A stretch of DNA of 64,000 nucleotides, taken from Progne subis subis (taxonomy: Eukaryota; Chordata; Aves; Passeriformes; Hirundinidae). A model generated the notes under the pieces. The model saw only the letters and a program-made list of their open reading frames with translations, was not told where the DNA came from and did no database searches. The translations under genes and the position numbers were made by a program. The stretch covers positions 1,736,001 through 1,800,000 of the forward strand of contig JAKJHU010000082.1 in assembly GCA_022316685.1 (NCBI GenBank), written 5' to 3'. Positions 35,201 to 48,599 of this stretch are shown piece by piece (the stretch's first letter is position 1; every line of letters starts with the position of its first letter).

Positions 35201-37124
35201 AGCCCCTGCTTGCTTTGGAGCCAGCACTCTTTGCTGAAATGCTCAATATGATCATGAAAGGCAGGACACACCAAGAAAGCTGGTAGGATCTGTGGTCTTG
35301 AGGCATTTCCTAAAACAATACAGTGGGAATGAAAATTTATCTTAGATGTCAAAACTTATCTTAAAACTGCATTTTCATTTAAATTGTGACAGTTTAATCT
35401 AAAATATATATTCAATGACATTTTTCTCAGTGTTTAGAAAATATACTTTTCTTTTTCCAGGTAAAACGGAAGTAATAATTTTTAAAAGCAGAAGATTTAA
35501 TGCCATTTTAATGCCTGTAATTTTATCCCAGTTACTGTGTGTTATTATGAAACATACACACTTCTGTGTGTGGAGGTGAGTGAAATACTTGCTTTTTAAC
35601 ACTTTTAGGATAAGGGCCTCAATTCTGAATATTGTCAGTTTTTGATTATTCCAGGTGGTAAAAGGGAGAGTTTATAACCCAGATAGGACAGAATATTCAA
35701 AACACATGTAGCTGAGGTTGTGAGAACATCCATGGAGGATGTAATAGGGAGAGGAAAGGTCAGTGACACTTGCCTGCAGTTCAGAGATCTCTCAGCTCGG
35801 TCTGACCTGATCCCGTCAGTCTGGCAGCACGGTGACAAAATAAATGCAGCTGTATTGCTTCCAGACACCAACTGTCTCATGCTGGGTGAGCTTGGGTGTC
35901 ATTCTGCTTCTGGCACGAGGAAGCTGAAACCTTGAGAAGCCACAAAAGGATGATTGAAGACCAATGTTTTCCTTCTGTAGAAGCTTAAAAGCTTTACGCA
36001 GGTACCTCATCATCAGCTGCAAGATGAAATTGAAGTTAGTTGCTTGCAACCATTGAATGTGATTTGCCAGCCCATCGGTTTCCTAATTAGCCTTTTGCAA
36101 AACTTCAAACTAATTTAAAGCCATGATTTAAAGTTCTGCAAGTATCAGTTGATTGAAATCAGCGTTTGAAGCCATTTATGTTAAGTATCTGTTCAGACTA
36201 GGGCATGCAGCCACCTGAGCTGCAGCATTTGGTTTGCAGAGTGCCCTGATTCCCAAAGAATGGGTCAAATTCTCCTTTGCAGGCAGCCTGCAGAGCTGGG
36301 GTGCTGCACAGCAGGCAGGGTGGAATGGGAATGTGCATTCCCTTGGTGGAAGAAGTGTGGAGCTGAAGCTTCCAGCACGTTCTCCCAGCTGGAGTCAGCA
36401 GCACAGACTGCTGTGCAGGGCCATCCTTGCTTCTTTTTCAAGAAGGTTTTGAAGTCTTGAGTTTTAGATACTGTTTTGGAATACCTGAAGTATTTCAACT
36501 TTATGACTATGCTGACAAGAGTTTAGTTTCGTTTAGGCCTTTGCTTTTTGCAGTAGAGGTTTGCCAAGGTTAAGTTCGGCATGCATGGATTAAGTTTAGT
36601 GCTGTCTTCTCTATTTTACCCCCTCAAAGGAAAATTGGCTCTGGTTTGGCAGTTGTCACTGTCTTGTGTTTCTATCCTGTTCTCTCCCTTTCTGCTTCCA
36701 TATCTGGGTGAATCTCCTGCATTGTTTTTCCTATTATTTCTGTCCTGCAACAGCTCCAGCTCAGCCTGTGTTAAGGACAGATGGTTCTGTGCATGGTGTT
36801 GGTACCCAGACACTGCCACTCCAGCTTTACTGCTGCAGGCCTTGGAGAGGAGCAGAAACTCGATGTCTTCAAGCCTTTGTGTCAGGCTGGGTGCAGACAT
36901 GGTAATTGTGTCCTCTTCAGTGTTGGCAAGGTTCTCTGTATTGCCATGGAGGCTGGGAATGATGGAAATGGTTAAATACTGGAAAATAAAGGTGATGGCA
37001 CAAAACCCATATATTCCCAGCAATTCTTCTGAAAGTTAGGGCTAAGCAAACACAGATTTTAATGAATGCTCAAAATCAGCTGAAATAATTGTGGAATTAG
37101 TGTCTTTAGTTGATGCCTGTCCCC

Positions 37125-37850
37125 TTATTTCTGTTTGAGATGTGATTTGGTGCAGTCTTTGCCATGTCCTGTGAGCTTGGTCCAGACTTTCAGCCTCCTT
37201 TCAAACACCTGCCAGCAGAGCCCCATGTCCTGGTGACAGTCCTGCTCACAAAACGAACAGCATTTCATTAGAGTGGTTTTCAAGTAAATTCTGGGTCTCA
37301 GCAATGCCACTAAGTGCCTCTGCAGGGTCCTGTGCCTGGTGTCACGTTGCCCACGGGATAATGTGACAGTGTTCAGCGAGGAGCCCCAGCTGAGCAGGGT
37401 GTCACGATGGGAATGATCACGTAGCTGCCCATGGCATGAGCTCACCGCGTGACACGGGTTGTGACCCACAAAGACATTCTTTCACACACCATCTGCTGTA
37501 TTTCCTAAACTCTGCCTTCTCGCAGCGCCCTGAACCAGCCCAAAACCCAGGGTGCAGCTGAGTCCCAGTGCACATTGAGGAAACAACGCGGAGCTCAGGA
37601 GATGGGCGTTTCTGGCTTCAGCACCGAGGGGTGCAGCTGAGCAGGGTGGGTCACAGCCAGAGGTGGCCCAGTTTAAAGGAGGGGACTGCTGAACTCTGGG
37701 TGTCCCCACAAAAACCTCCTTGTTTCACACCAGCCACTGGAGCGTGGCCAAAAGCCAGCCCCTCGTCTGGTGCAGATCAGCCTTGCACCCCAGAAATCGA
37801 TGCTGCCGCTGAGATCCGCAGCCAGGCTCTCAAGCTACATTCGCATTTCG
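37125..37850. other. GC-richer non-coding stretch
   Basis: The stretch has higher GC and more CpG than its surroundings. It contains chance-like frames on both strands (37125-37469 on -, 37568-37858 on +) with no recognisable domain. It directly precedes the TAATTA cluster. No repeat family is recognised. Confidence 0.35.
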
Positions 37851-37855
37851 TCTTG

Positions 37856-37958
37856 TAATTAGACAGAAGAAATACCTTTCTGTGAATCATAATCTTGTCA
37901 TCTTTGCCAAGGCTGCAGCAGAATTAATTGTGTATTATCAATGTAATTAGCTTAATTA
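37856..37958. promoter_or_regulatory. Cluster of homeodomain-type TAATTA sites, candidate enhancer
   Basis: TAATTA occurs at 37856-37861, 37944-37949 and 37953-37958, with TAATTG at 37925-37930. That is four core homeodomain words in about 100 bp, followed by a FOX-like TGTTTATC at about 37971. The block is unique-looking and sits at the sharp edge of the GC-richer stretch. This is typical of developmental enhancers in large introns, but conservation and activity are not shown by the sequence alone. Confidence 0.35.
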
Positions 37959-38462
37959 GATGTTCGGTTTTGTTTATCTTATACTTCAGGAACAGTACAG
38001 ATGAAAAGTATTTTTAAACTTGGCATGTTTCCAGTACATTTTATTTGACTTCCTCAGCTTTCAAAATCTCCCGTTTTTCCATCTAAGAACTACTATTTTT
38101 CTGTCTTTAAACCTTTTATTTACAACCTGTCTTAAATGTTAAATTGGGGTCTTTATTACTACTAATGTTGATCTTCCATTGTAAACCCTTAGGAAATCCA
38201 AGTTGCATTTTTAACCCTTTTTCAAGCTATCAACAGGCAATTCTTTAGACACTCGTGAATGAAACAGTTTTATTAACTTAGAAAAACTGTTGCAGAACCC
38301 TCTAGGTCATTTGTGCTTGTCATTGGTGATGGGAAAGAGTGGTATGATGCTGAGAAGTGCTGAAGGAGGAAATTAAAAGTTTATTGTTATGTGGATCGGT
38401 TAGAAGTGGGTTGTGTGGAGGTCTAAGATCTATTTGAAGGGAAGCACTCCCTTCAAAGGTGA

Positions 38463-38478
38463 TTTTTTTTTTTTTTTT
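38463..38478 (+). repeat. Poly(T) run, 16 bases
   Basis: An uninterrupted run of T. No recognisable retroposon is attached. Confidence 0.85.
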
Positions 38479-41400
38479 ACATGATGCATGCTTCAGTTTT
38501 TCTCCCTGTTAAGGAGAAAAGCTATATTAACTGTATTATTCTTTATTATTTGCAGAAGTGACAAATAAACTGTATTTACACAATATGAGATTGCCCAGAT
38601 AAAATCTGGTAAACAAAAGAAATACAAAGAGTATTGGGTTCCCAGAACATTAATTTGGCAGTATTTCATGGCATCTGAAATGTGTTTTATCAGCTTTATG
38701 ACATGAGCAGGAATTTATTGTGCTCTACTTCAGATATTCAGCATTTCTGTAGTTTACCTGGAGCTGGGTGGAGCTACATAGCCCTAATCTCAGTGCTATT
38801 TAAATATTCTTGTCTGGCATAATCAAACTGGGATTAATTATTAAATGTGAAGTTTTTTAAAATGGGCCTTAAGGGAATTAAGTGCCTCATTTCGTTAGTC
38901 AACTTTTAAATAATTCCAGCAGAAAAGCCCAGATAATTCTCTTTTCCTAAATTCTCTCAGAAACTATGGATTCAGTTGCAGAATAGCATCTCTTCAAAGG
39001 GTTTGCAGCTCCTTTTGCTTGACACTCACTTTACACTCAAGGTCTTTGAGTTTGTTCTAATCAAAACATCCAGTTTGATAGCAGGAAATGAAACACCTTT
39101 TCTATTGTATGCATTTGTACAGCTCAAAATGGGAGAAAAATTTGCCTGGGAATGAATAAATGGTGGCAGGCCTCCTCCAAACAGGGAGGGTGGAATGATA
39201 GAGTCAGGATGAAACCGGTAATGGCTCTCATTGCCACACTGATAATGCAAGATGAATGAAGGAAAAATCTAATTTCTAGACTGAAATCAGTCAAGTTAGA
39301 GAAGGGTTGGATTTTCTATGCTTCATTAAGCAAGGGGAAGAAAGCAAGAAGCAAGTGTGAGTGAGGCAATTAAAATGAAAATTTATCAGATGCATTAAGA
39401 AGTTGCTGTATCCCCATCCAGTGTCACAGGTAACTTCTGTTCACGTTTTGCAGAAGCCATGTCAGGTATTACACAAGTTGTGTCAGAGCAGTGAATGTCA
39501 GTCCCTGATGCTCCTTGTGCTCTTTGGCCTGATTCATTTACACCTCCATCTCCAGCTAAGGAGATCAGTTCTGTTTTCCTCTCACCAAACTCATCACAGG
39601 TAGTTCTGTGAATCCAGCACTGTTATGAGAAAGAGACGATCCAGGGTGGAGTTGGTTGAGAGAATTCCCCCCAGGACTCCCTTCCAGTGGATGTGGATTT
39701 ATTGTTGGGTTCTTCCTCCCAGAGCCTGTAAGCAGGTCAGCCACAGATGGGAGGGAGGTCCTTTTCTTCTTCATGGTTTTTTTGGGGTTAGAGACCCCCT
39801 GGAACTGGAGGAACCATCTGGTCTGAGGAGTTGCCCAGCAAGTATCAATAGGTAATGTCAGGCAGTTCTAAAAATCTATATAATGAGTAATTGCAGCTGC
39901 CTCCTGTTTCTCAGATAGGTTTTGATGCAAAACTAAAGCACGCAAACATTGCCAGGTCCCTTACACTAGAATGACTATTGTTTTCCAAAATGATGGTTTA
40001 CCATTTTTTCATGGAGGACCAAGGACGGAATGAGCGTTCTTTGCAAAAAAAAATTGTATTTAGTGAAACAATTTACTGACTAGGTTGCTTTTTGGTTTCA
40101 TAATAAAATTCCAAAATCTTGGAAAGCTTTAAAGTAATTAAATATAGCTTGTAAAGGGGAAGGAAAAGGGTGGATTACTTGAAATAAATATGGTGAATGT
40201 TATATACATCCAACTGGATTAGTCCAGCTATTCCAGAAGTGATTAGAAAAGATTAAATATTTGTTTGGACCCATTCAGGGATTAACCTGCCAGCTGAGGT
40301 TGATCAAATTAGACATTGTTCTTCTGATTGGTCGTTCCTGCATCTGTAACAGATGGACAATATTCTCCTTAATTAGAACATAACCTTTCAGTTACCATTT
40401 TAAAGTATTAGCTGAGCTTCCTCTAACAAGAACCATGGAAATTATGATGTGCTTTTGAAAAATATTAGTGACATTTTTATGTACTTTCATGAGAATTGAA
40501 GTTCTTTCGTGATGATTCTTTCTCTGAGATGATTCGTTTCCTGTTGAGGATGTTAGAAGTTATGCTGGCTTCCTAATTTAGTCTAGTTCTCCAGTGTGAA
40601 AAGCACACCAGTTAATGAAATTTTAGTATTTCGGTTGGGAGTGCTTGTAAATCTCAGTACTTTAGAGTATCTTCTCTAGTCTTTTGAGTAATAAGGCTGT
40701 TTTTGGACTGGTTAACTCCCTTCCTCAGGGGCTGTGCTCGAGTGCCCTCCTCTCCCTGGATTATCTGGTCCAGTGTAGGCTTCTTCTGCCACATTCTTGG
40801 CTTGGTGTGGCCCTGAGTTTCCCTGACTTCTGTCTTGTCTTCCCTCTGGTGTTCAGGCCCTTGCTGTTGTTCCTGGTTTCATCATTGCTGCACACCTTGG
40901 CTCCAAGGTTATGAACTCACTGGGTAAAATTCCTGGAAATGCCATCATGGTGTGTCAGGAGGTGGGGAAGTTAACGGAGCAGTGTTTTGAAATGTGCTTG
41001 TTTCTTTGCAAAGTTTTGTGACTGTGAATGTGGGAACATTTGATAGCTTGCTTTGAGGTGCTGTCCACTTGTAGTTTTGCAGAGGTAATTTCTCTAATGG
41101 GATTTTCATCATAGCCTGAAAATAAATTAAGAAAAAAACAGCCTTCATTTCTGTGTCTGTTTAACAGCGACTAACTCCCAGTAGTACCAGCAAGCATTGT
41201 GTGCATACAAGGCAGAGTTTTCATTTTCATGACAGTGAATTGACATCCTGGGACCAATTCTTTAAGTCATAACTCTGTTTTTACTCAATCGTCATTCACA
41301 AGAGCTTGACTAATTTCAGTTGGGAATGAATGACTGGCTGTGCATTAAGTAAAAACTGGCTTTGCACTGCTGGGATTAAACCTCTGGGATAAGTAGAAGC

Positions 41401-44265
41401 CTGTAAATGGCAGTTGTGTCTCATTAGCTTGGTAATTTTTAAGCTTTTCTCACTCCTGAGAATTCTCTAGTGCAGGTGTAGGTTTTTGAATAGTGAACAT
41501 GAAGGCATCTGGTAACAGACTTTTTCTTATTTAAATTTTCGGACTCCTGAAACGGGTTCATCAGTTCTCCTCTCCTGCCCTCTTCCCAGTGTTCTGTGGA
41601 TCTACAGAAACTCAACCTTTAGGCAGATATGTCTGGGGAATTTCCATTTGTGCTCTTCTGAGGGCTAGAAATCACATCACGTACCTGGAGCACGTTTTCT
41701 GTGTGGGAGAGAGCTTTACCTGCCTCCTGTGTCAGATTTTCTGCACGAGAGCAGGGGACAGGATGGGAGCAGCAGTTTAATACAATCTGTTGCTGTTATA
41801 ATCTGACAACTGCATCATTACGGCTATTCAAAGATCTTGTACCATTTCTGGTCAGCATTTATTGTTCTGGGGGCTATGCTCTTGTGTGGAGTTTGTGTGT
41901 GCTTTACCCCTTCTCCATGGGTGTAGTCCCTGTGTTGGTGCCTGTTCTGTCTGCAATAAACAGATTGTGTTTGGGCTAAATAAGCTGGGTTTGTTTCACT
42001 CAAGCAGGTGTGTATTTCTTATATTCAGGAGAGATAGCCTAGAGTTACAACTTCAGATTCCCTAGGCTGTCATTTGGTCAGTACTTTAAACCTCTCAGGT
42101 GGCACAACAGAAGATGACTATTTTCACAAAGGAATTTCAAATTGCAGATATATAAATATGTATTTTTCTGGCAGCTGTCAGACTGGCTTAGTGATTTTAA
42201 ATCCATCATTTAACTGTTTTTAACAGTTGTTTGTTGCTTTATGTTTTGGCTTGGTTTAATTTTTGCGTAGAGATGCTTATTAAGAATGTCTTGAGTGATT
42301 CTTATTTGCAGGTACAATTTGTGAAGTGTAATGGTTACAGGTAGGTGAGGTGAAGGATCCAGGAGTGCACTCGGTGCATCCTGGCAGCTGCTCCTGGCTG
42401 CTGCCGTGGCGTTTGTGCTGCTTGGGTGGCAGGCTCCTGTTGAAGGAAGTCACTTCCAGAAACAGGAATGTGTAAGAGAAGTGATATATTTGCCTTAAGG
42501 TTTTTTGTCAAAATATTTTTCAATAAACACAGGGGCATTTGAATCAACATGTAAAAGTATTTTTTCTGCTGAAGATGTCGATGAACATAAGTGTTTGCGG
42601 AGCCAAAATAACTTCTGCTGAATGTTTTGAGCTTTGTCATTGAGGAAGCAGAAATGTTAGAGAGAAACTGAAATAACCAAACAAAAGCCAGTACCAGGTA
42701 GCCACTTGGTTTTCTGAGAAGGAAAAAAATAACTGGGATTTTAAATCTGGCTCAGTTTCACTTGGGACTGGGGAGAAAGGAGCTGAACCTTTTGCTTCTC
42801 CTGGTTTATCAACTAACGTGAAGTACAGGATCTGTGTAGTGACTTTGATTTCAATTTTTCATTCTCTGCTTTCCTTCCTACTTGCATCTCAAGTGCTGAG
42901 GAGGAAATTAAATCCTGAGATTGAAGTAATAACTGAACAACAGTGGATTTGTACGGGAGAAACTATATGACCATAGGGAAAAGAACCTTAATTGAAGCGA
43001 TGCTGTTTCTAGATTTCTCTGTGATACCTATGATGAATCTTTCATTTTTCACATTTTGTTTTACTCTGCTTATTCTTCTGTGGCAGCAGGTTAATTGCTA
43101 GCCTGTCAGTAGAAAAATATCTCACTTGTCAGGAAGCTGGTGGTAGGGGAATAAGGCTGCAGAAAAAAATAAAGAAAAGCTCAGAGTAGTTTCATATCTA
43201 TACAGTAGCAGATTCCAGTTAAAATACAGATTTTTTTGGAAGCATTTAAGGAGAAATCGACCTCAGGTTTTATGTCTTAAGTCCTTGCTGTTCATTCCAA
43301 ACCATGGTGGTATTCACAAACACATCCACTTGTGTGCACATGGGTACTCCTTTGGGCTCAGTAAGGCTAACTATAAATAAATTAAGATTCCTTAAATTCT
43401 GAAGCAATTCTTAATGGCCTAATTTCTTAATTGCTTAATTAAGATTGCTTTTTTATGATTACAGTTTGGGACTGTATAATACAGGTGTTTATAGCAAGCA
43501 AACATTGTGAACTCAAAAGTTGTTTGTTTGTCTTATGCACAGTTAATAATCAGCATTGAGTGTGAGGGATTTTGCTCCATAGAAGAGGGAGACCTGAGCT
43601 GAGAAATGAAAAAGATGCATTTTACCCAGTTTTAAAGAAATGCAAACCCTGTTGACCTCAAGGTATAACTTAGGTATCAAAGGGAATACAGAGAGATAAT
43701 GGAAATGTGGAGGTGAATCAGTGATGTGGGAACGGCTCTGCAGGCTTTGCTTCCTGCCAGCGCAGATAACAGACACCTCATAAAATGCTCACTTGTATTC
43801 ACTGTGGCCAGATCACAATTTCACACTTGCCCTCAAAAAAGATCTTTCCTTATGTGGTATTGGAGTCAGATTTCCAGTCAATTAAGTGCAGATGTGGCCA
43901 TACTGCTGGGAGTCCCTGGGAATGCTCCCTGAGTGCTATCTGCTGCTTTTGGTAGAGCTGCTTGGCTCTGATAATGTGAAAGGATCTGTGACATAATTCC
44001 TCTATCAGATTTTGCTCTCTGAGGAGACAAACAGTTCTAATCAGTTGATTTTAGGTGATAGTTTATTCCGTGCTGATGCTTGATCCTCTTTTCTTTTGAG
44101 AATGTTTTCTATATAATGGTTCATATTTTGGTACCGTTTCTGTATTCTTGAAAAAAAGATTTTTATCAGCAAAGCAGGAAGAAATGGTTGGTGTATCAGT
44201 TTATTTATCATCAGAAGATGAGTTTAGTTTTGTGGGTTTTGAATGAAGATTTTAAGGAGTGCCTC

Positions 44266-44280
44266 AAAAAAAAAAAAAAA
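44266..44280 (+). repeat. Poly(A) run, 15 bases
   Basis: An uninterrupted run of A after GTGCCTC. No retroposon was recognised upstream. Confidence 0.85.
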
Positions 44281-45733
44281 GGCATTATCATATTTTTTCC
44301 CCAAAGCCAGTTATGCTTTCTTATCAGTTCCTAAGAAATATGATAATAGTGGAACTCTGGGGCTCCAAGTTAACCCTTCTCTATTCCTGTGTTTGCAAAT
44401 AAATGTCCTGTTGCTGAATATTTTGGGAAATGTCATTTATTACAAATGTCTAGGCCAGTTGCACAGCAGTGACTTTAGAAATGTCTGCTGCTTTTAGGTA
44501 GGTTTAGCTCCTGTGCTCAGCAGAGCAGCACTAATGCAGTGTTCCCTGGATTATTGCACACAGCCCAGGGATGCAGCTTGAGGCGCGAGTGCGGAGCTCG
44601 GAGCTGCAATTCATCAGTGCTTCCCAGCAGCTCAAGGAGTGCCTGGTGGGTCTAAGGGATGTGGGGGGAAAATCTGGACAAATCTGTAGCTCTTAACTTC
44701 AGGCTTAAAAGAGGAGGAGGAAATGTCTGGAAGAATGGTAACTCCAGCCTCTGATTTCAGTGATCTCTGAACTGCATGCTTCAACATAGTTGAAGCTTGG
44801 TTCTCTTGCTGGTATGTGGGATGGTGTGGTGGGTTTTCTGATGGTGGTGGTTTGTGTTCTTTTTTTTTTTGAATATAGAAATCTGTATTCAGCAGCTGGT
44901 CTGCCTGCAGAGAAAGGAGGGCGTGTTACCCACTGACCTGACGGGAAGGGTTTAGGCTGATACTCCAGGAAAGCCTCTCTGCAAAGTGGCTCCTGACAGA
45001 AGGGAGACAATCTCCTGGTGGGAAGCCGCTAGAAGGACACACAGAAAGAAAGGTTGCCTTGGACACCCTACTCCCCCTGTCACTGTTACATTCACAGTTA
45101 AATGTCCTTGATCTTCCTGAAAACAGTTATAATTGGTCAATAGTTAAGATTATGAAATTACTCTGCAGCGTGTAAAATACGTAGGCTGATGTCCGGATAA
45201 AGCCAAAGTAGTAATTTGTATTGTTGAATAAGATTTTTCTCATTTCTAAATTCCATGTAGTACCAATAATCTAATAATGCATTAAAAACTGCAGAATCAC
45301 TTGCAGTTGTTTTCTCTAAGCCACCCAACTGAATGCCGCTTTCAATGACTTTTGTTTAGACATCCATTCTGGAATTTCCGAGGAGTTTCTCCTCGCTGTT
45401 CGAGGTGCATCAGGCAGCAAATGCAGCTGTGAGCTGCTCAGGTGTTTGGGCAGTGCTGGTGCTGCTCTGTGCTTGCAGCAGCAATGGCAGCTTTTCTCTG
45501 GGAAAGCCCTGCCTCCCCTCCTGGCACCAAGGGGCTGCCTGGCTCGGGTCCATGGGAGCCAGGCTGCACAGACTTTGTGTTTGTTGAGAGGTGTGACAGT
45601 CTTTCAATAGAAGCTGCTTCCTCTCCCTGCTACAACGTGGGAAGTCTCTATTGCTCGCTCTAGAGCTTTGTCACGCTTGTGTTTAGTGGGCAGCTGTATT
45701 TGTTTTTTATGTGCAACACTAAGTTGTAGAAAA

Positions 45734-45757
45734 ATATATATATATATATTTTTTTTT
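45734..45757 (+). repeat. (AT)8 microsatellite followed by a T run
   Basis: Eight AT units at 45734-45749 merge into nine T ending at 45757. Confidence 0.85.
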
Positions 45758-45879
45758 CCCAGAGGTAGCTGTAAAATGGACAGGATTTCATGCCTTTATG
45801 TCTTTGTCGTCACTAGTAACTGTGCTGCCCTTCCCTCCTATGTTTTACTACATAAGTGGGACTGAAATTGGCAGTACAT

Positions 45880-46220
45880 CTTTAAGATTTTTAGAAAGAG
45901 ATAGCACTTTTGTCTTTATTCAGTAAAATTGCAGATCTATTAAATATTGTTCATCGATGGAAAAAAATATAATGTTGATATAAATGAAATTTTACTATTT
46001 GCTTGTGTCTGGAATATATTTATTTCAATCTTTTTGTATGATATAATTATTTTATGGGCTGATCAATGTATTCCACAGTGCTTTCTAAAGCAAATGCGCA
46101 CTTAGAAGATCGCATGGTAAATCACGTTTCTATTTATTAACAAGTTTGATATAAAAGCTTTAATCTCCAATAAGCGCAGTTCAGCCTATTTGCAGCTGTA
46201 CAGCTCAGTTGGATAAAGCA
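45880..46220. other. Unique-looking AT-rich block, candidate conserved non-coding sequence
   Basis: The block is AT-rich and of high complexity, with words such as TAATTA, ATTTGCTTG, CATCGATGG and GCGCAC, and with no repeat-family signature. Its composition and texture resemble conserved intronic elements of developmental genes. This is a judgement of texture only. Confidence 0.25.
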
Positions 46221-47504
46221 GTATGAATTTAGCTTTTTATTGTGTGTGTAACTTCTGTGTTGTTCAGTAGCTGAACACAAAGGAATACCAAATGACAAAA
46301 TTCTGTTAGGAAAAGACTTGTGGAGGTCATCTGGCTGTAGGAAGAATCATCTGGAGATAGGGAGTTAGCAGAGTTAAGAAAGCCATTCCAAAATCTGACT
46401 GCAACAGTGATGAAAGAAGTCTGTGGTATAAGGAGATGGGGAATGAGAGTGGGAAAGAGCATGATGGATGGTCTGCAAAAGTGGAGGGGATTAATTCATA
46501 GAGGCTGAAGGAGGCAAGTCCATGGAGGATACTGAAGCTGTGAGGAATGATATATTGCAATTTACTTTTGTCATTAATCTGTGGATGAAGTGATTGATTG
46601 AGGAAGACCCCTGAAACCAGCCATGCGGTGGTGGAAGACAAATTTCAATACTCTTTGTTGGAAGAGGACTTTCTTCTCAGAGCTGCCCTGCTGGAAGGAA
46701 TGGGATAGGTTTTTGTAGCAAGGAAATCAGTCTCTAATTAATTTTTAACTTTGTGCTGTCAGGTTAGTTGAAATGGGAAGCAAGTCCCAGATATGTATAA
46801 GAACTCTGGGCTGAGATGTCTGCCAGCATCTCAGGAAATGGCAAGTTTTTTCAAGTTGTATTTGTCACTTACGTGCACATTCCTAAGATCTTGATGGCAA
46901 ACCTTGCCCAGAAGTTTTAATAAGCAGTATTTCCAGAGATGCTGTGCTTTTCAGAGCCTAGGGCACTTGGAGAGTTTTGCTATTTGAACTTTTGCACAGA
47001 TAACGTGTAGCTAAAACAACCCACTGCTTGTCCATGTGATATGGATAGATTTTGTGGATGCCACTGCTGTATTTGATTGAGATACCAGTATCACTTTCTA
47101 CCTTTATTGCTTCAGTGAGCTGAAGAGTAGGTCTGGTTTATGGAGAGTTGCATTTAAATGTGCAGCTCGTCTCATGCTCACAGTAGAGTTTTACAGTTGA
47201 AGTCCAACACAGATTATACAGAGACAGGAAAACATAATGACCAACATTTTTGGGATCCCCTCTTGATTACTAGAACAATGTGAACATTGTTTAAATATAT
47301 GGCTGTGATTAAGTATGGAAATTGGAATCTTAGTTTAGGCGCAGTAGCTACTCGAGCACCCCACAGCCTGTCACTGCAAATAGGAACAGCACCCTTTGAG
47401 AAAAGGAGCAGAAAGGCAAATGAATCCATATGCTTAAACACAAAGTTCAGGAGGTTATTTGAGCAAAAGAAATAGCTGTCAGAAACTGGAAATCCAACAC
47501 TAGT

Positions 47505-47700
47505 GAATCCTAAAGACAGGGGCACAGACCAAAGTGGGCACTGTGAGAAGGAAACAGAAGAGCCTGAAATGGAATTTGAAGAGCAAAGAGTCAAAGACAT
47601 AAAAACAAACAACAAGAAATTCTTGTGGTGTATTAAAGACAGGAAGGACTGTGAGAGATTGGGCAGGTCCCTGGGGCACTTTGCCCTACACCCTGGAGCT
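47505..47700 (+). mobile_element. Possible decayed CR1 ORF2 linker fragment
   Basis: An open frame here includes FEEQRVKDIKTNNKKF followed by W-C-I-K-D-R-K. This resembles the segment between endonuclease and reverse transcriptase in CR1-type LINEs (a VKDNKKGFF...K-type pattern). Similarity fades after about 60 codons. There is no clear element boundary. It could be a chance resemblance in lysine-rich sequence. Confidence 0.35.
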
Positions 47701-48599
47701 GTCAACTGCAGGGCTTCATCAGCTTTGTGTGAGGCAGCCGAAGGGAGCTTTCAGACCTGGGTCTGCATCCATCTCTGCTTTGTGGCCCAAAAGTCCAGGC
47801 CATCCCATCCCAGTTAACCACCAGATCCAGAAATAATTTCTGAGTACTCCCTGGATATTTCTGTGATATTTAAGGAGCTTTCAGTGAAATCAAATGTCAG
47901 ATTTTGAGGAGCAGTGGGCGTACATTTTTGCATCCCTCAAGGGCCCATGGTAATGCCAGGCATAAGAAGATGTAGATGGATGTTTGTCTTGGCCAGTGGG
48001 ACAGACTGCTTGGCTTTTGTTCTCTGTGTGGTCAGGATTGGGAAACAAATGCTCAGGTATTGTAGAGAAATTTATAATGCTCCTGAACCTGCTTGAAGAA
48101 CCGGCATTGCCTAAAGTATATTAAACTATTTCAGATTTCCTAAGGCTTGTAAATACTGATTTGTTCTGTCCTGTTCAGAGTCAGGTTAAGGACTCCTGTG
48201 AAGTTCTCCTTTGCGGAGTGCTCTGCTCCCTTGTTATGTTGAAATTGCGTAAGTGACAAAGCTCTGACACCTTGTCTCTCAAGAAGAGATTGAAAGCCAG
48301 TCCCCAAGGTCATATCCTCTAAATTTGGAAACCCCTTCACCTGATGGCACTTTTATTGTAATGGTTTGTGTCTCTTGCTCTGTGTGTGTTTGCTAAATTA
48401 CTGTTTGGTGTGTTGTCTCTAGCTGTGCCTCACTAAATTACAGGGCAGGCTTTCTAGCATCAGTGAGTTTTCATTTCAGGGGTGCTTTGACAGTCTCTTG
48501 AACTGGGAGGCTCTTGGATCTTACAGAGATTCCCTCCATCAGGATGGGGTACAGAATGTGTTAGGGCATGGTATTTTCACAAGATGGGAGAATTTTTGG

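Larger units (their letters stand above)
30780..47500 (+). other. Intron 2, third segment, no recognisable genes
   Basis: No exon or recognised transposon was found in about 16.7 kb. Noted inside are a near-perfect hairpin at 32266-32297, a GC-richer stretch at 37125-37850, a TAATTA cluster at 37856-37958, T16 at 38463-38478, A15 at 44266-44280, an (AT)8 run at 45734-45749, and an AT-rich unique-looking block at 45880-46220. Frames of up to 152 codons (36581-37039, +) have no recognisable domain. Confidence 0.55.

Noticed and set aside
36581..37039. 152-codon + strand frame and its antisense 135-codon partner
   Set aside because: The translation is rich in Leu/Ser/Phe from pyrimidine-rich DNA, no domain is recognisable, and the two strands' frames overlap. 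This is typical of chance.
41800..42000. Possible LTR suggested by TATAATC near 41798 and AATAAA near 41956
   Set aside because: No TG...CA ends with a matching duplication were found, and the sequence between the signals did not resemble the LTRs elsewhere in the window.
46320..46680. Purine-rich GAGG-type block considered as a CR1 copy
   Set aside because: The order of words does not follow the CR1 3' region, and no terminal short repeat is present.
47214..47705. 163-codon minus-strand frame
   Set aside because: It is antisense to the possible CR1 fragment and has a Ser/Phe/Leu-rich composition with no recognisable motif.
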